A stretch of 64,000 bases of DNA, from the NCBI GenBank assembly GCA_023627715.1, contig JAMAHW010000013.1, positions 496,001-560,000 on the forward strand, read 5' to 3'. The position numbers and the translations under genes are program-made. Below, piece by piece: positions 1-12,302 of the stretch. Source of the stretch: Periconia sp. R9002. Its lineage: Eukaryota > Ascomycota > Dothideomycetes > Pleosporales > Periconiaceae. Below the pieces are notes generated by a model that did not search any database, was not told the DNA's origin, and saw only the letters and a program-made list of their open reading frames with translations. Positions within the stretch are counted from its first letter, which is position 1; the number at the start of each line of letters is the position of its first letter.

Positions 1-800
1 AGATTTTCACCAGAACACAACTCATGGAATTCACACGACGGTAACGTCACGGATATCTCTAGCGGTTTGCTACTGTTCTTCAGAACCAGCGTGACCAGCT
101 GAGAGCTAGGAGCCGATTGTACGAGATTGTACCGATCGACAATAGGCTGTATGGCATCAATGATTCCGACGGAGAACGGGAGAGGAACAGTCCCAGCTTG
201 GCAGTGCATCGCGTACCATAGGATGAGTTCTCGGATAATGGAATAGTACCGGAACGTCTTGAGGATGTCAGTGGTCATTTGGATACGCATTGGTTTGGTC
301 AAGGGATGCTGGTGTGACATCTCGAGATCCATTTCGGGCTCTGCTGATGCTTCCCGGTCGTTGACCGGTAAGGAAGATTCATCCTTTGGTAAGTTGACTT
401 CGTAGCTGGTAGGGCCTAGGTAGCCCGCGCGATACGTGTCCGCCGAAACAGCATCTGCGAATTTCTCACTTTGGAAGGTCGGGTCTCGACCAAAAGCATC
501 GGAAAGAGACACAGAGGCTCGTCTGTCAATGCCAACATCAATTTAAAAAACTCTCAGAAATTGTGAGCAGACTTCTTGCACAAGACTCACTTCCTTTTAG
601 CTGGCCGACGCTCTTTTGGTTGTTGACCTTCTTCATTCTCGGCCGTTCTGGGTTTCGTCAATGGCGCCGGATGATAGAAGCAGCGGTCCTCAATACGGCG
701 TTGAATGCAGCGCTCGCACTTTGGGAACGTATGATCACATTTTGTTTTGTTCAATCGGCAAGGCTCGCACGAGGCCGGTTTGCCATTCCTTCGACTGGAG
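1..800 (-). CDS. Zn(II)2Cys6 fungal transcription factor (partial, 3' part beyond left edge)
   Basis: Reading the minus strand, the exon ending at 591 encodes a binuclear zinc cluster: a six-cysteine array with spacing C-x2-C-x6-C-x6-C-x2-C-x8-C, beginning CEPCRLNKTKC and ending RCFYHP. That is the DNA-binding domain of GAL4-type nuclear factors. A 68-nt intron (523-590, GTGAGT...GACAG, phase 2) joins it to an exon open from 522 to base 1, which contains GYLGPTSYEV, a sequence common just after the zinc cluster in fungal regulators. The protein continues past the window. The 5' end is not resolved: the zinc exon has an in-frame stop about 10 codons before the cluster, so a further small exon must lie upstream, probably spliced near 795-810. 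It is divergent from the 2EXR protein gene. Target genes cannot be inferred. Confidence 0.85.
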
Positions 801-1219
801 TTCCTTTATCACAGTTAACGTACGCAGTCAGTGATTGGACGATCCAGAGTTTTGTCGATGTTTTGGCCCGCCTACATCAAAGGTACAAGAGTGTAAAATT
901 ACGCAGTTAACAGCGAGGTACGTTTTTAATTTGAGTCGCGAAGAATATATACAGAGTTTGATTTTATCATATATGTAGGTAGGTATCCAAAACAGAAAAT
1001 CCAACGCCAAGACTGATGGAAAGTGAACTATTGATCGGCGATAGTGTCCCTCACGTGATCGGCAGTTACCTTCGGCCCCCATGTGAGAGTTCGGTATTGG
1101 GAATTGCCTTAAGATTTTTAGGGCGGGGTCGCCAACATTCTCATTGCTCTCCCTTGGGCTACCTGGATGACGAGATATGACGACAGATGAATGCGAGTTG
1201 AACAACAAGCATTGAAAAT
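801..1219. promoter_or_regulatory. Divergent intergenic region between zinc-cluster factor and 2EXR gene
   Basis: About 0.4 kb lies between the zinc-cluster exon (minus) and the start codon of the plus-strand gene. It should hold both promoters and the unresolved first exon of the transcription factor. No distinct motif was recognised. Confidence 0.4.
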
Positions 1220-2122
1220 ATGGACTTCTTCGAGGACATGGAATCAGAATCGACTCTAGTGGGTCCCCCACATCACTTACCATCGCACGCCAATACTGGG
1301 GCTAAGTTTCAAACGTAGCGACCCGAATTCCTGGAATGGGCCGCATCATCCAAACAAGATGCCTCAAAAGTAGGCTTTCTGGATCTACCGCGCGAGCTGC
1401 GAGATTTGATATACTATCATGTTTTGCATGTACCTGGTGCCATTCTCGTTCAGACACCTTACATTTTCGCATCACGAGAAGAGTTCCAGGGCCGAGCCAT
1501 AAAATACAAAGGAGAAGGTTTTACTGAACCGGAACGACTAACCAAAGTCATCACGGTCGCTTTAGTGAGGACTTGTCGACAGATTCATTCCGAAAGCATA
1601 CTCACGCTCTACTGCCGAAATGTGTTCAACTTTCCGATCAGCAACGCAAATTTCGCTATCCGTTACCGCTCCCTCATCCGCCACATTGTGTTTGCAGTGG
1701 AGGCTGGGCGAGGTATCTATAACACCAACGAGATCGATATGTCTTACTGGTGGAGGAGAGTCTACTGGCCGAACGTGCTTGACGTATGCGCGAAATTGCT
1801 TCAACGCTATCCGGGGCTCACGAATTTGACATCGCCCATCAAGTCTGAAAACCTATGGCGCACATGGAGACCCGCCTTCATGTTAGTCGAGCGAAAGACA
1901 AGGAAACAACGCATCGATATGGCCGCTCTTTGGCTGAGAACAAACTGTCCTATCAAAGACCAACGACTGCAGAATATTCTGCACATGGAAATTATGCCAG
2001 CAAAGGACGTCATTGACAAAGATGAATGCAAAGGCTCCAGATTTACCGTCGAGGATGATGATGGCAAGGAATGGAATTATACTGAATTTGCCTCCGCGTT
2101 TGAACAGATGAAAAGACTGTAA
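1220..2122 (+). CDS. 2EXR / F-box-like fungal protein of unknown function
   Basis: Two exons, 1220-1258 and 1319-2122, with a 60-nt intron (1259-1318, GTGGGT...ACGTAG, phase 0). The intron removes an otherwise in-frame TAG and gives a 280-aa protein that starts MDFFEDMESESTL. Soon after the junction comes GFLDLPRELRDLIYYHVL, the hallmark of the large fungal 2EXR/F-box-like family, in which a leucine-proline-x-E-(I/L)-R motif opens the domain. Members are very numerous in Dothideomycetes and mostly uncharacterised; an adaptor role in ubiquitin ligases is only a family-level guess. The rest carries no recognised catalytic motif. The gene is divergent from the zinc-cluster factor. Confidence 0.75.
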
Positions 2123-2289
2123 AGCGGATAGTAGTACTGTAGATTGAACCCTTCTTGCTCGTTAGCTAAATGTAAATTATAACCATACCAACATCGAGTG
2201 CACATTACAAAACTGCCATCTTCCCACCCTCTCCCAAACTCCATCTTTTCACCACTTACCCTTCCCACCACACACCATCACCCCCCCTC

Positions 2290-2646
2290 TCAAACCTCAA
2301 AATACAACCCCCAATGCCCCTTGCACCCTGGATTAAACCCCTCCCCACACGCCGTACACCGACTCCCAGACTTCATATACTCGTCAATCCCAAGCACGTA
2401 CCCGCACTTGCCACACAGCACCGCCTTCTCTCCTCTCCTCTCGCGCGGCCATACGTCGGATGGATGCGTCTCCAGGGCATCGTGGCAGCTGGTGCAGGCG
2501 TAGAATTTGCGGCAGCAGAAATGCTGGATGGCGATGATGTCGAGGGGGGAGTGGTAGTGTTGGCATTGGGTGAGGGGGGTGACGGATAGGCCGTGTGTGG
2601 TTGGGCGGGTTTGGATTTCGGAGGTTAGCGAGGAAGTCGATGCCAT
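2290..2646 (-). CDS. HOT13: CHY zinc-finger protein, HOT13-like
   Basis: Single exon, 118 aa from the ATG at 2646; an in-frame ATG 8 codons upstream is possible. It shows the CHY zinc-finger ligand series: a C-x-H pair near the start (QCQHYHSPLDIIAI), FCCRKFYACTSCHD, then CGKCG, CTACGEGFNPGC and a terminal histidine before GLYF. The order and spacing match the small Hot13 family. In yeast Hot13 is an intermembrane-space zinc-binding protein that helps keep the Mia40 import relay zinc-free and oxidised. Length agrees with the family (about 115 aa). It converges on the 2EXR gene across 167 bp. Confidence 0.85.
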   Translation of the reverse strand: MASTSSLTSEIQTRPTTHGLSVTPLTQCQHYHSPLDIIAIQHFCCRKFYACTSCHDALETHPSDVWPRERRGEKAVLCGKCGYVLGIDEYMKSGSRCTACGEGFNPGCKGHWGLYFEV

Positions 2647-3934
2647 TTTTTTTGAAACGGGCGGCTTCAAAATAGGGGTCTGGCAGATGTACGTTTATGA
2701 ACTTTGTTTATGAGTGGATGTGGAAGTTGGATTCGGAGAATTTACTTCGTAGCGCCTAGACAACGACTTGGTCTAACATCGCTTGCGTCGCTTGATTTCG
2801 CAGCAATTACATCTATAGATTGGTCTGAAGCTACAAAGACATTTCTGATGGATATTCTTACATGCAAATTAGCAACTATGATTCTTTATATTCACCCCTA
2901 CCACCTGTTTTGAACGAGAATTCTGTAGCTTCATAGCGCGACTCTGTTCTTCGCACAGAACATTTCAAAGCATACATAGTGTCCATTACCTTGATCTCAC
3001 GACTGGCCATTGATAGAACGCATCAATTTTGAATCGTAATATGTTCCTGTACATGTAGACGAGTAAATACGGTACTTTACATTTTATCAGCCAAGAATTC
3101 ACTCAAGGTCACCAGCAGCAAGAAAACAGATCGACGCGCTCCAACAAGCAAATTTCCGACTCTACTAGCCGTGAACGATGTGTTACATATAGATACATTT
3201 ATATACATGTAGTAAACAGTAGTCATGAAGCATAAGGGCTGCTTGCGCTGGTATCATGAAGCTCGCACACCCTTGCATAACAGGCTTACGTTACACAAGG
3301 AGGGAGCGTCACAGCCACCATGACAGGCTTGAACGGGCGTGGCAAGATCGCAAAAGGAAGAAGTAACTCATTACCTTATAGGACCTTACCTTCATCGTCA
3401 CAAACGGGTTGCGGTGATACTTACATACCTACCGTCAAAAGGGATACAGTAGAACATTGAGCAAACAGATTTAAAAGAAAACTGAGACATTGTGGAGTGC
3501 CACAAAAGAAATTTCACCTTTGCCCTACCCTTCCCGTATCATATCTTACTTCGAATCCACCTCAATGCCGATGTCGGGTTTGGTTGGTGTGCTTTGGGTG
3601 TGGTTTCCCTCGTTTGACGATAAGCCAGTAAGCTATGGTGATGAATCCATACCTTTCTGCTCCGTATTCATCAGAGGTGTTAGGGTGTGGTATACAAGGG
3701 CGAGTGATTGTGGGTATCGTACGGATTTCCGGGAAGCTTTTTGAAAGAAAGAGAGCCTGGTGAACAAAGCAATCGAGTTTTCCTTACCCTTGCCTTTCCA
3801 CAGCGCGGGATAACGAGCGATCCGAGAAGTTGAGCTGTTCTTACCCTCATGGTTGCAGTAGGGTTAAATGCTGAGGCGAAGGAAAATGATCTTTGACAAA
3901 CCATATGAACAGACTGGGCAGCCAGAAAGCAAGC
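2647..3934. other. Intergenic, nothing recognised
   Basis: 1.3 kb between the HOT13-like start and the U1-70K stop. It contains only short open frames without introns that improve them. The right part is probably the 3' untranslated region of U1-70K. Confidence 0.5.
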
Positions 3935-5196
3935 TCAGTACCTCCGTCGCTGGCTCCGGTCGTCATAACTGTCACCTTCGTAACCACGCTTGCGGGAATT
4001 GTAATCATCGCGACCGCCGCCATAACCACCACCGTCCCGATCGCGATCGCGATCATTTCGGTCACCTCGGTCCCGGAACCTATCACGGTTGCCCAAAGGC
4101 TCGTTGTTCGCACCGCTAGATCCACGGTCGCGATCGCCGTAGCGACGATCATCTCCATACCGACCTCCGCCGCTGCGATCACCACCATACCCGCCATAAC
4201 CACCTCGTCCACCGCCGCGAGGTCCAGAAGGGGCTCCATCCGGGGGTCCATATCCAATACCTGAGCGCCCACCGTATCCACCACCACCACCTCCTCCACC
4301 TGGACGTCCACCACCATATCCTCCTCCACGAAATCCGTTTCGATCACCACCGAATCCGCCGCCGCCGCCGCGACCCCCAAATCCGCCTGCACGGCCTCCA
4401 AATCCTCCACCTCGCCCTCCAAACCCACCAGGGCCAGCAGGAGGGCCAAATCCACCGGCGCCGCCTGGGCGAGCAGCTGGGGCCTTCGTGTAACCACGTC
4501 CACCTAATCCACCGCCGAAACGACGAGGTCGCCATCCAGACACAGTGCGGCCGCGCTCGACGTCGACCAGCACCTTGCGATCCCTAATCTTGATGCCATC
4601 AGTCTCCTTGTATGCAGCCTTCATGTCCTTCTCGCGCTCATAGACAATGAAGGCGTATCCTGTCTTGCGCTTCTTCAGACTGTCGTTAGGACTAGCCTTG
4701 ACGTTCTCGACAATGCGAATGGTTTCGATTGGACCGTAACGACCGAATTCGCGCTCGAGATCCTCCTCGGTAGCGTGGTAGGAAAGGCGCGAGACGAAGA
4801 GGGTCTTGAAGGCATCTCCTTGAATCTTGGGGTCCTCGTTGGGCTTATCTATCGGGACATTAGCCTGTGTACAAACCTTGAGATACAACGCGCCCATCAT
4901 CCTGTGATAGGGTCGTGGTGTGGTGATGTAATACATTGCTCGGCGGCGATCTTGACAAGATTCGCCTGCTTCTCTTTCTTTTCCATCTTCTTACGATCGC
5001 GCTTTTGTAGCCAGCTGTCGCTGGGCACATACCCATCATTATCCTTGTACTCGCGGAAAGCGTCCATAAACTGGCCAATGCCACCAATGTTCGCAGTCTG
5101 GCGCGTCTCGGGTGGATGGTCAAGCGGTTCGCTCCAGCGCAACGGTGGGCGCGGAGCGAAGAGCTGCAAGAGCATGGGAGGTAGTTTATCTGTCAT
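3935..5196 (-). CDS. SNP1: U1 small nuclear ribonucleoprotein 70 kDa (U1-70K)
   Basis: Exons 4935-5196 and 3935-4848, intron 4849-4934 (86 nt). I chose the ATG at 5196 because it gives [19 protein letters not shown], the conserved U1-70K N-terminus that binds U1 snRNP core proteins. The junction restores [19 protein letters not shown], the family signature leading into the RRM. RNP2 is LFVSRL and RNP1 TGYAFIVY, followed by [20 protein letters not shown]. The C-terminal half is Gly-Arg/Asp rich (RGG, GGYGG, DRDRDRD) rather than a classical RS domain. The role is 5' splice-site recognition in the U1 snRNP. The start lies 246 bp from the divergent mL43 start. Confidence 0.95.
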
Positions 5197-5442
5197 GGTG
5201 TCAGATTGCTTGTTCAGCCGTGACAAAAAAAACAATCTGTGATGGAGGGGGTGGCAGGAGAAAGAGGAGAGGAGGAGAGGAGTTGGAAATTGTCCTAATT
5301 AGGAGCGACGGGCGACGTTTTAGCGCGACTGCCTTAGCTGCCTAGCACGTGACCACGCCCCTACTTGCGAAAAGTCTGGGCGAAGGGTGAACACATGCAG
5401 AGAAGATTGAGAAGATCTCGACTTCACGACTACGCCCTCATC
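5197..5442. promoter_or_regulatory. Bidirectional promoter, U1-70K / mL43
   Basis: 246 bp separate the start codons of the two divergent genes, so both promoters must lie within or overlap here. The stretch holds a purine-rich block (about 5240-5285) and a CACGTGA sequence at about 5346. Regulatory meaning is inferred from position only. Confidence 0.5.
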
Positions 5443-5912
5443 ATGCCGCTGTCAGCCATCCGGACGGTTGCAAAGCCTCAGGTATGCTAAATCTGCTGAA
5501 GCTCATTTTACGCTGCAAATATTAACAGCCCTGATAGAATGGCGTCGGTGCCTTCATCCTCCAATGCAAGAAGCTCGAATTCCACTACTGCGACTGGGCC
5601 GGTTCCTCCCGCGGCATGAACACCTTCATCAAATCGAAACTCTCTGCCTTCGCAAAGCGCAACCCATCAATTGAGATATCAGTTTCTCCTCGGCCAAGGA
5701 AGCACCCCGTAATTCGCGCGCACTACATCAACGGAAACCAGCGATCCATCTGCGTGCGAAACATGTCACAAGACGTTGTAAAAGAGAAGGCTGAATTGCT
5801 ACGAGATGCCAGCGGTGAAAAGAACCAGAAATATAGCAAGCCGGTTACGAGTATCAACGAGAGTGTTAGAGGTATCTGGAGTCCTTTCCATGGCGCGAAG
5901 ATTCAGATATAG
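5443..5912 (+). CDS. MRPL51: Mitochondrial large-subunit ribosomal protein mL43 (MRPL51 family)
   Basis: Two exons, 5443-5481 and 5538-5912, with a 56-nt intron (GTATGC...TGATAG). The product is 137 aa, beginning MPLSAIRTVAKPQ and continuing NGVGAFILQCKKLEFHYCDW, then GSSRGMN, HPVIRAHYING and a conserved basic middle. This is the L51/S25/CI-B8 thioredoxin-like family found in mL43 of the 54S mitoribosome. Size matches fungal homologues. The short first exon encodes only the first 13 residues, which are basic and probably part of the targeting sequence. Confidence 0.93.
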
Positions 5913-6186
5913 GGTTATACTGCATGATTTAAGAAGATGGATTTTAAGAGGGGCCGCATTGCAGAAGCTTTTGCAAGAAGCCCTCGTTGGATTGCATAGC
6001 ACGGCGCACATGGTTCGAAAATGTACATTAGCATGTACAATACTGTATGGAGAATAATTCCAAACACCGCTTACGCGGTTTCATTCAACGTTATCATTTC
6101 CATGTCTACATAAAATTCCTTACACATTTTGTGCGTTCACACGGTATAAGAGCAACCCCTTACAATCGAGCACTCCCTCCATGCAT

Positions 6187-7114
<928 letters not shown>

Positions 7115-8057
7115 GTTGGCGGTATTTCAAAAGATCTGTAAAAGTGAGGATAAGTTACGATGCAACAGAAAGTATGCAAAATTTGCGGAAGTGAAGAGTT
7201 GAGTTGGCAGGGTGCAATGGATGCGTTGTTGAGCTTGAAAGCGTTGGCGCGTAGGATGGTGGGGGAGGGGCAGTTAGGGTAACTAGGTAGGTAGCTATTA
7301 CCTTTGAAGGTGAGGTGATCACGGCGAGCTTCGGAGCTTTTTGTAGTCATCTCGGCCGTGGGTGAGACGAAAAAGCAACGAGTCGCCAAGATGAATTAGA
7401 AAAAAACCTATAACCCGTATTTTCCCATATTCTTATTTGGCTTCATGGGCAGCTTCACTGAGTGTACGGCTCAACGTACGTCATTGCGGTATTATGGTAC
7501 CAGCGTGATGCGACAAGATGGAGACAGACCCAGTTATCCCGAAAAAATCAGTGTTTGGGATTCCAGGGTTGACATCATGGCAATCATGGCTCATGGACCA
7601 TACGGTCTCGGAATCACGGAAGATAACTTATACCTTACATAGCTATGGTCGTATATATTCACAATGGAACCGCTAATTTCCATAACATAAAAGCAGAGGA
7701 CATGCACGATGCCTCACTCACAGATTGGTCAATCGCTACCACTTATGCTCGTCCTCGCTAGAGCTGCCCAGTATAGTAATACCTACATACATACATGGCT
7801 TCATGGTCATGAACCACCATGAATGATCGATCGATCTCATTCTATGTCACAGAGGCAAGAAACAGCAACCATCACAACTAAAGACTTCAGTTATTGAAAC
7901 ATAAAAATCATGACCTCCAAGATAAAGCTACATAGACTATAAATACCGATTGCACCAGTGCACAGAAGAAACAAACCACACCCTCCCTTCAACAAGCTCT
8001 CTCACAATCTCTCCGACAGTGCATGATAAAAAAGCCTCATCAACATGCATGGCAAGA
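7115..8057. other. Intergenic: TPI promoter side and 3' side of next gene
   Basis: 943 bp. The left half is upstream of TPI and includes a possible 5'UTR intron acceptor (minus-strand CTTTTACAG just before the leader). No further gene is supported. Confidence 0.4.
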
Positions 8058-10136
8058 CTAGTAATCATCATAAATAGGATATCCCCTAGTATCATACCTA
8101 GGACGAGTAGCCCACTCATCGGTGTCCGGCGGGCCCAACGACCCCCTGGATCGCCTTTGCCTCGTATGATCAACATACGGAAGGACATCTGCATATTTAT
8201 GTGTAACGTATGGAGGAGCGCGCTCGCCAAAGCCATGGGCTCCGGCGGGCACATATCTCACCTCGCGTGGATCAATGTCAGCGTATGAAGCAGAGCGCCG
8301 GTACGACACGCGAGGCGGGGAATATGCATGGTTGACCTGCATGGTGTGTCGACGGGGTGGCATAGGTGGTCGAGGAGGGTGCCACACAGGTGCTGTTGGA
8401 ATCTTGGCAACAGCTTGATGGTAATAATTGTCACTGTGGTAACGCGGATGTGGACGATCGTGTGGGAGGTAAGCTGGTGCGATGGCTCGCGGGTGGCGTG
8501 AGTGAGAATTTCTTCGCACCACGACAGGTTCAGAGAATATGCTTTCACCCCCGGTTGAATAGACAGATGAGTTGCTGTCAATATAATCGCTGGTATCACT
8601 ACCGCCACCAGAGGAATTGCGGGACATTGGCTGAGCATACCAGTCTAGCCTTTTGAAGGGTGGACTGGGCAATCCAGTAGGCGAGACGGAATGACTTGCT
8701 CGTCGTGCTTCTTGGTGGTGTTGCTCGTGGCCAACGTCGCTGGGACGTTCACGGTCGATGCGGATGTTGATGTTCTGCGTTGACGGAACATTGGCGCCTG
8801 AAGATCGGGGTGAAACATTGCTGGGTGCATATTTTCCCATGGGAGGGCGATCGATGCTATGTCTACCTCGACTTCTAGAGGGTTTTTCTTTAAAGACTTT
8901 GACGATACGATCATGGCTATCGTAGCGGGTACCGCTACGGGATCGCAGGTCCTCCCCGCGACGGCTCCGACTTCGCGATCGCTCAACATGTATAGTGCGA
9001 CCGCGGCTTCGTCCTCGGTCGACACGTCTCCGACTTGCACTCCGGGATCGCGAAATCAAACTATATGTTCCGTCTTCAACGGACTCTGAACTGAGTTGGG
9101 AATCACTGTCTGACTCGTCCGAGTCGTCTGAGTCAAGCTCATCATTGTGGACAGTGTGAATCTCGTGACGAATACTCTTCGTTTTGAGCTTCTTTTTCTT
9201 CTTTTTGTCGTCAAGTACGTTCACGATTTGAACTGACGGTTGCTGATGCTTGTCGTGCTTGTCATGCTTGTCATGCTTATCATGCTTGCCTGGCACGAAA
9301 TTAGGGCCCGGAGAAGCCCTAGGCATTCCTTTTGGCATATTCGGATGGGGTTGTTGCATAGGTCGCTGCATGTTTGGGGGATGGCCGCCACCCATGTCTG
9401 GAGGATGGCCATCGCCCATGTTCGGAGGTGGGACTCCTGGTGGAGGTGGTAAAGGACCACCTTGCATGTTGTTGTGTTGTGGTGGACCTGGCATGCCGCG
9501 ATCTGGTGAACCACGGAAGGGTGGCTCTATCTGAAATTGGTGCTCTATGGGACGGCTATTTTGTCCCCTCAAACCGAAGCCTCCGGGAATCTCTGGGAGT
9601 GGGCGTGGTTCGGTCTTGAGAATAAAATGGACACGTCGAAGCTTTAGTCTCTGCTTATTAGGCCATTCTCTGATCAAGTCTTTGACAACTTCGACGCTTA
9701 TGATTGCCCACTGAAGGGTAGGGTTTGTTTTCCAGAGTAGTTGGTTCTCCTGTTCAACAACGTCGTTGGGTAACCTGCGTGCGGTTTCGGATTTGATCGT
9801 GTTCAGTGTGTCTTTGACGGATACCTGTTTCCTTCGGAACTTGATGATCTCCTCTTGGATCTCTTCGTGGGAGAGATGCTGTGGTCTTGCCTTGGCATTT
9901 TCCCAAGTCTCGGCGCCATGTGATTTCTCAATAACCCATGCAGATAATCGGGTGTCTGGGACAGGTTCTTCATTGTTGAACTGGGCGTTTGGAAACTGTT
10001 GAATTGAATGAGAAGTGGAAGGCCGTGACATGTTCGGACCAGGAATGTTTGGGTTGAAGTGAGCTGGCGGTGGGGGTGGAAGTGGACCTGGAAAGGCACC
10101 TTGATTGGGGGGGTGGCTGAAGGTTGTCATTGTCAT
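8058..10136 (-). CDS. Uncharacterised low-complexity protein with KHD repeats and RS-like region
   Basis: A single 692-aa open frame; I do not recognise the family. The N-terminus is Pro-rich. Residues about 60-185 look folded and conserved-type (WVIEKSHGAETWENAKARP, LWKTNPTLQWAIISVEVV, KLRRVHFILKTEPRPLP). Then come Pro/Gly/Met-rich repeats (GGHPPDMGGGHPPNM), a perfect KHD tripeptide repeat near residue 285, a lysine run, an acidic SDDSDESDSDS block and an Arg-Ser segment (SRSRSASRRRVDRGRSRGR). The C-terminal third is rich in Tyr, Pro and Arg. The composition suggests a disordered nuclear or RNA-associated protein, but that is inference. No introns were needed. Confidence 0.8.
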   Translation of the reverse strand: MTMTTFSHPPNQGAFPGPLPPPPPAHFNPNIPGPNMSRPSTSHSIQQFPNAQFNNEEPVPDTRLSAWVIEKSHGAETWENAKARPQHLSHEEIQEEIIKFRRKQVSVKDTLNTIKSETARRLPNDVVEQENQLLWKTNPTLQWAIISVEVVKDLIREWPNKQRLKLRRVHFILKTEPRPLPEIPGGFGLRGQNSRPIEHQFQIEPPFRGSPDRGMPGPPQHNNMQGGPLPPPPGVPPPNMGDGHPPDMGGGHPPNMQRPMQQPHPNMPKGMPRASPGPNFVPGKHDKHDKHDKHDKHQQPSVQIVNVLDDKKKKKKLKTKSIRHEIHTVHNDELDSDDSDESDSDSQLSSESVEDGTYSLISRSRSASRRRVDRGRSRGRTIHVERSRSRSRRGEDLRSRSGTRYDSHDRIVKVFKEKPSRSRGRHSIDRPPMGKYAPSNVSPRSSGANVPSTQNINIRIDRERPSDVGHEQHHQEARRASHSVSPTGLPSPPFKRLDWYAQPMSRNSSGGGSDTSDYIDSNSSVYSTGGESIFSEPVVVRRNSHSRHPRAIAPAYLPHDRPHPRYHSDNYYHQAVAKIPTAPVWHPPRPPMPPRRHTMQVNHAYSPPRVSYRRSASYADIDPREVRYVPAGAHGFGERAPPYVTHKYADVLPYVDHTRQRRSRGSLGPPDTDEWATRPRYDTRGYPIYDDY

Positions 10137-12300
10137 GAAGCAAGTCCAAGATGAAAAGGGAAGCTATGCCTCCAAAGAAGTCTGCTATCAAAAGCAAAGT
10201 CAAGTGAGTATGATGAAGGAATGGATATAGCTTCACGGTAGCATTGACTGGGGATTAAAGATGACTGAAAGCTCAGGAGGATCTCGGAATCATGATCAGA
10301 ATATATAGATAGATATGTAGAGCCTTAGCAGCCAAATCTCTGGTGATGATCGTGGCTCCTTCAGAACAGTTGGGAGCATTCCAATGCAATACCTATCAAG
10401 CTAGTAACCTATGTTGCATGAGTATCGAGATGAATGCTGTATCGCAGCCAGGGTAGGGGATTACGACAGTGCCAGGGTCTCGCAAGCCTCATGTATGTGT
10501 TGGTTGTTGACCGGCTACAGCCACCGGACGTGGTGTGAGTCGTGCCAAGAGAGCAGGCAAACCAAGTACCTCCAGATGGAGGAGCACAGCAATGTGTGCG
10601 ACCGCTACCAAATTGGGGCTCTGCGCCTCACCGGAGGGGACGATTCATCCTGAAGCTGACGACGGGAGCAGACGGCCAGCGCGCTCCTACATGCAGACGA
10701 CTTCCGCTTCGGGCTAAGGTGTGGTTGCCGTGCATAGTCCTTCTCTTGAGACCGGGCGGGGTCGTCTTGGATACGCGGTTATGATGTACATGTGTCGAGG
10801 CAGTCAGTTGTTTGAAGGGGAACTATGGAGAGCACTGAGATCTGATTCACGCTAACTCAAAATGTGCGCTTGTACCAGAGCCCCACACCTGTCATTACTT
10901 TTATTCGAACGTTTAACTAACAAACATGTACGAAGTGGACTTGAACTTTGTGAATGTGAGACGGAGGGCAATGTTCAGACGCAAAAATATTCATTCCCTA
11001 GCAACATTGTGTCTCCTACGGCGAAAACCACGTCGGGAAGGGCTCTACATAGCGTTTTCTATTTGCTGACTGCTGCCGGGCCCGCTTGAGAGACAATTGA
11101 CTCCTCCCTCAACGTCCCGTCAATGATAATCAGCAACAACCCTCGCGAGCAGGGTAGGTAAAAAGAAACACGCAAGATTGGCTCCCGTCCGTTTGCGTTA
11201 CGAGGGAACTGGCAGATCATATTCAGCTGCTTGTGGATTGACTACTACGCCGCCACCCTGATTGTATTACGTATCGGCAGGATCGTCTCCTCCAATATCT
11301 TGAGAGTTTGCAGCGACCGAGATTCTCGCCTGAGCCAGAAGTTCGGGATTGAAGCGAAGAGGGGCATGAGGGGGTGCGGAGGAGGGCGTTCAAAGTCAAG
11401 GCCTAGTAATCAAACCGTCCACATGATATTAAAAATATCGCGGTTACGTAGCCTCAGTGTTCCCCGGCTCCTGCAGTTCATATACTGTTGGCAGCCTGAT
11501 CTTCTCGTATCCATGCAAGCTGAACGCCATCCTATGTACGGCGTCACGCTGCCTGGTATCAAGTAGAACACCTACCAATCGCCAACGGCCGGTTTATCTG
11601 ACCCAGCGCAGGAGGGCGTGGCCTACACCGGATGGCCTCGAACCTTTCTCGTCCAACGACACCTACCACCCCTCAGCCTTATAGACCCACGCACATACCT
11701 GATTCGAGGGATCTCGTTGCTACAAGGCTGAACCGGCACCCGATAGGCTCCATTCCACGCTATCTGAGTTACGGTGCTGACGGTTTGTTGTCATAAATGG
11801 GCGTAGTCCACCGGACGAGTTCTCGCGTCCCTCATCGTTGCCCTCTGGGCCGTGCCATGTGTCTAGATCCTGGTGTATTAAAACTTGTTGGATTATAGGT
11901 TGGAAGAGCTAGTTTGATCCGAGTTTGGGGAATTGCCCTTCGTCTATGGATCTCGGCATTCGATCAATACACGGTCGGTTGTGCCAGGACACCAGTCATC
12001 GCACCTCTCCTCCCTACTATGCATTCTATCAGACCAGGGACGCTCCTACGGTACAAGCCCTTACCTTGCTCTGATGATAAGAGTGAGACATTGTGAAGGG
12101 TATATCCTTGATTGCTCCAAGGCAGCAAGCAGTCGTCAATCGAGCAGTATCGTGGCAGATCGTTATATGTTGGATTTTTTTTCTTGAGGAACACTGATCG
12201 CTACCCATGAATGGCCGGCAACAAGTCCACCAGCCAACCGGGTATGTTCTGAGGGGATGGAGTGTGGTATTACGACCACGTATATTCAAATTCTTCAAGC
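10137..12300. other. Long intergenic spacer, no gene supported
   Basis: 2.2 kb with only short open frames on either strand and no convincing exon chains. The part near 10140-10400 is upstream of the 692-aa protein and should hold its promoter. A non-coding RNA cannot be excluded. Confidence 0.4.
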
Positions 12301-12302
12301 AG

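Noticed and set aside
3847..4503. 218-codon Val/Ala/Met-rich frame on the minus strand
   Set aside because: It is an out-of-phase reading of the Gly-Arg repeat tail of U1-70K; composition follows from GGN repeats.
10411..11684. Several short plus-strand frames (60-111 codons)
   Set aside because: No compatible splice sites and no recognisable domain; treated as spacer.
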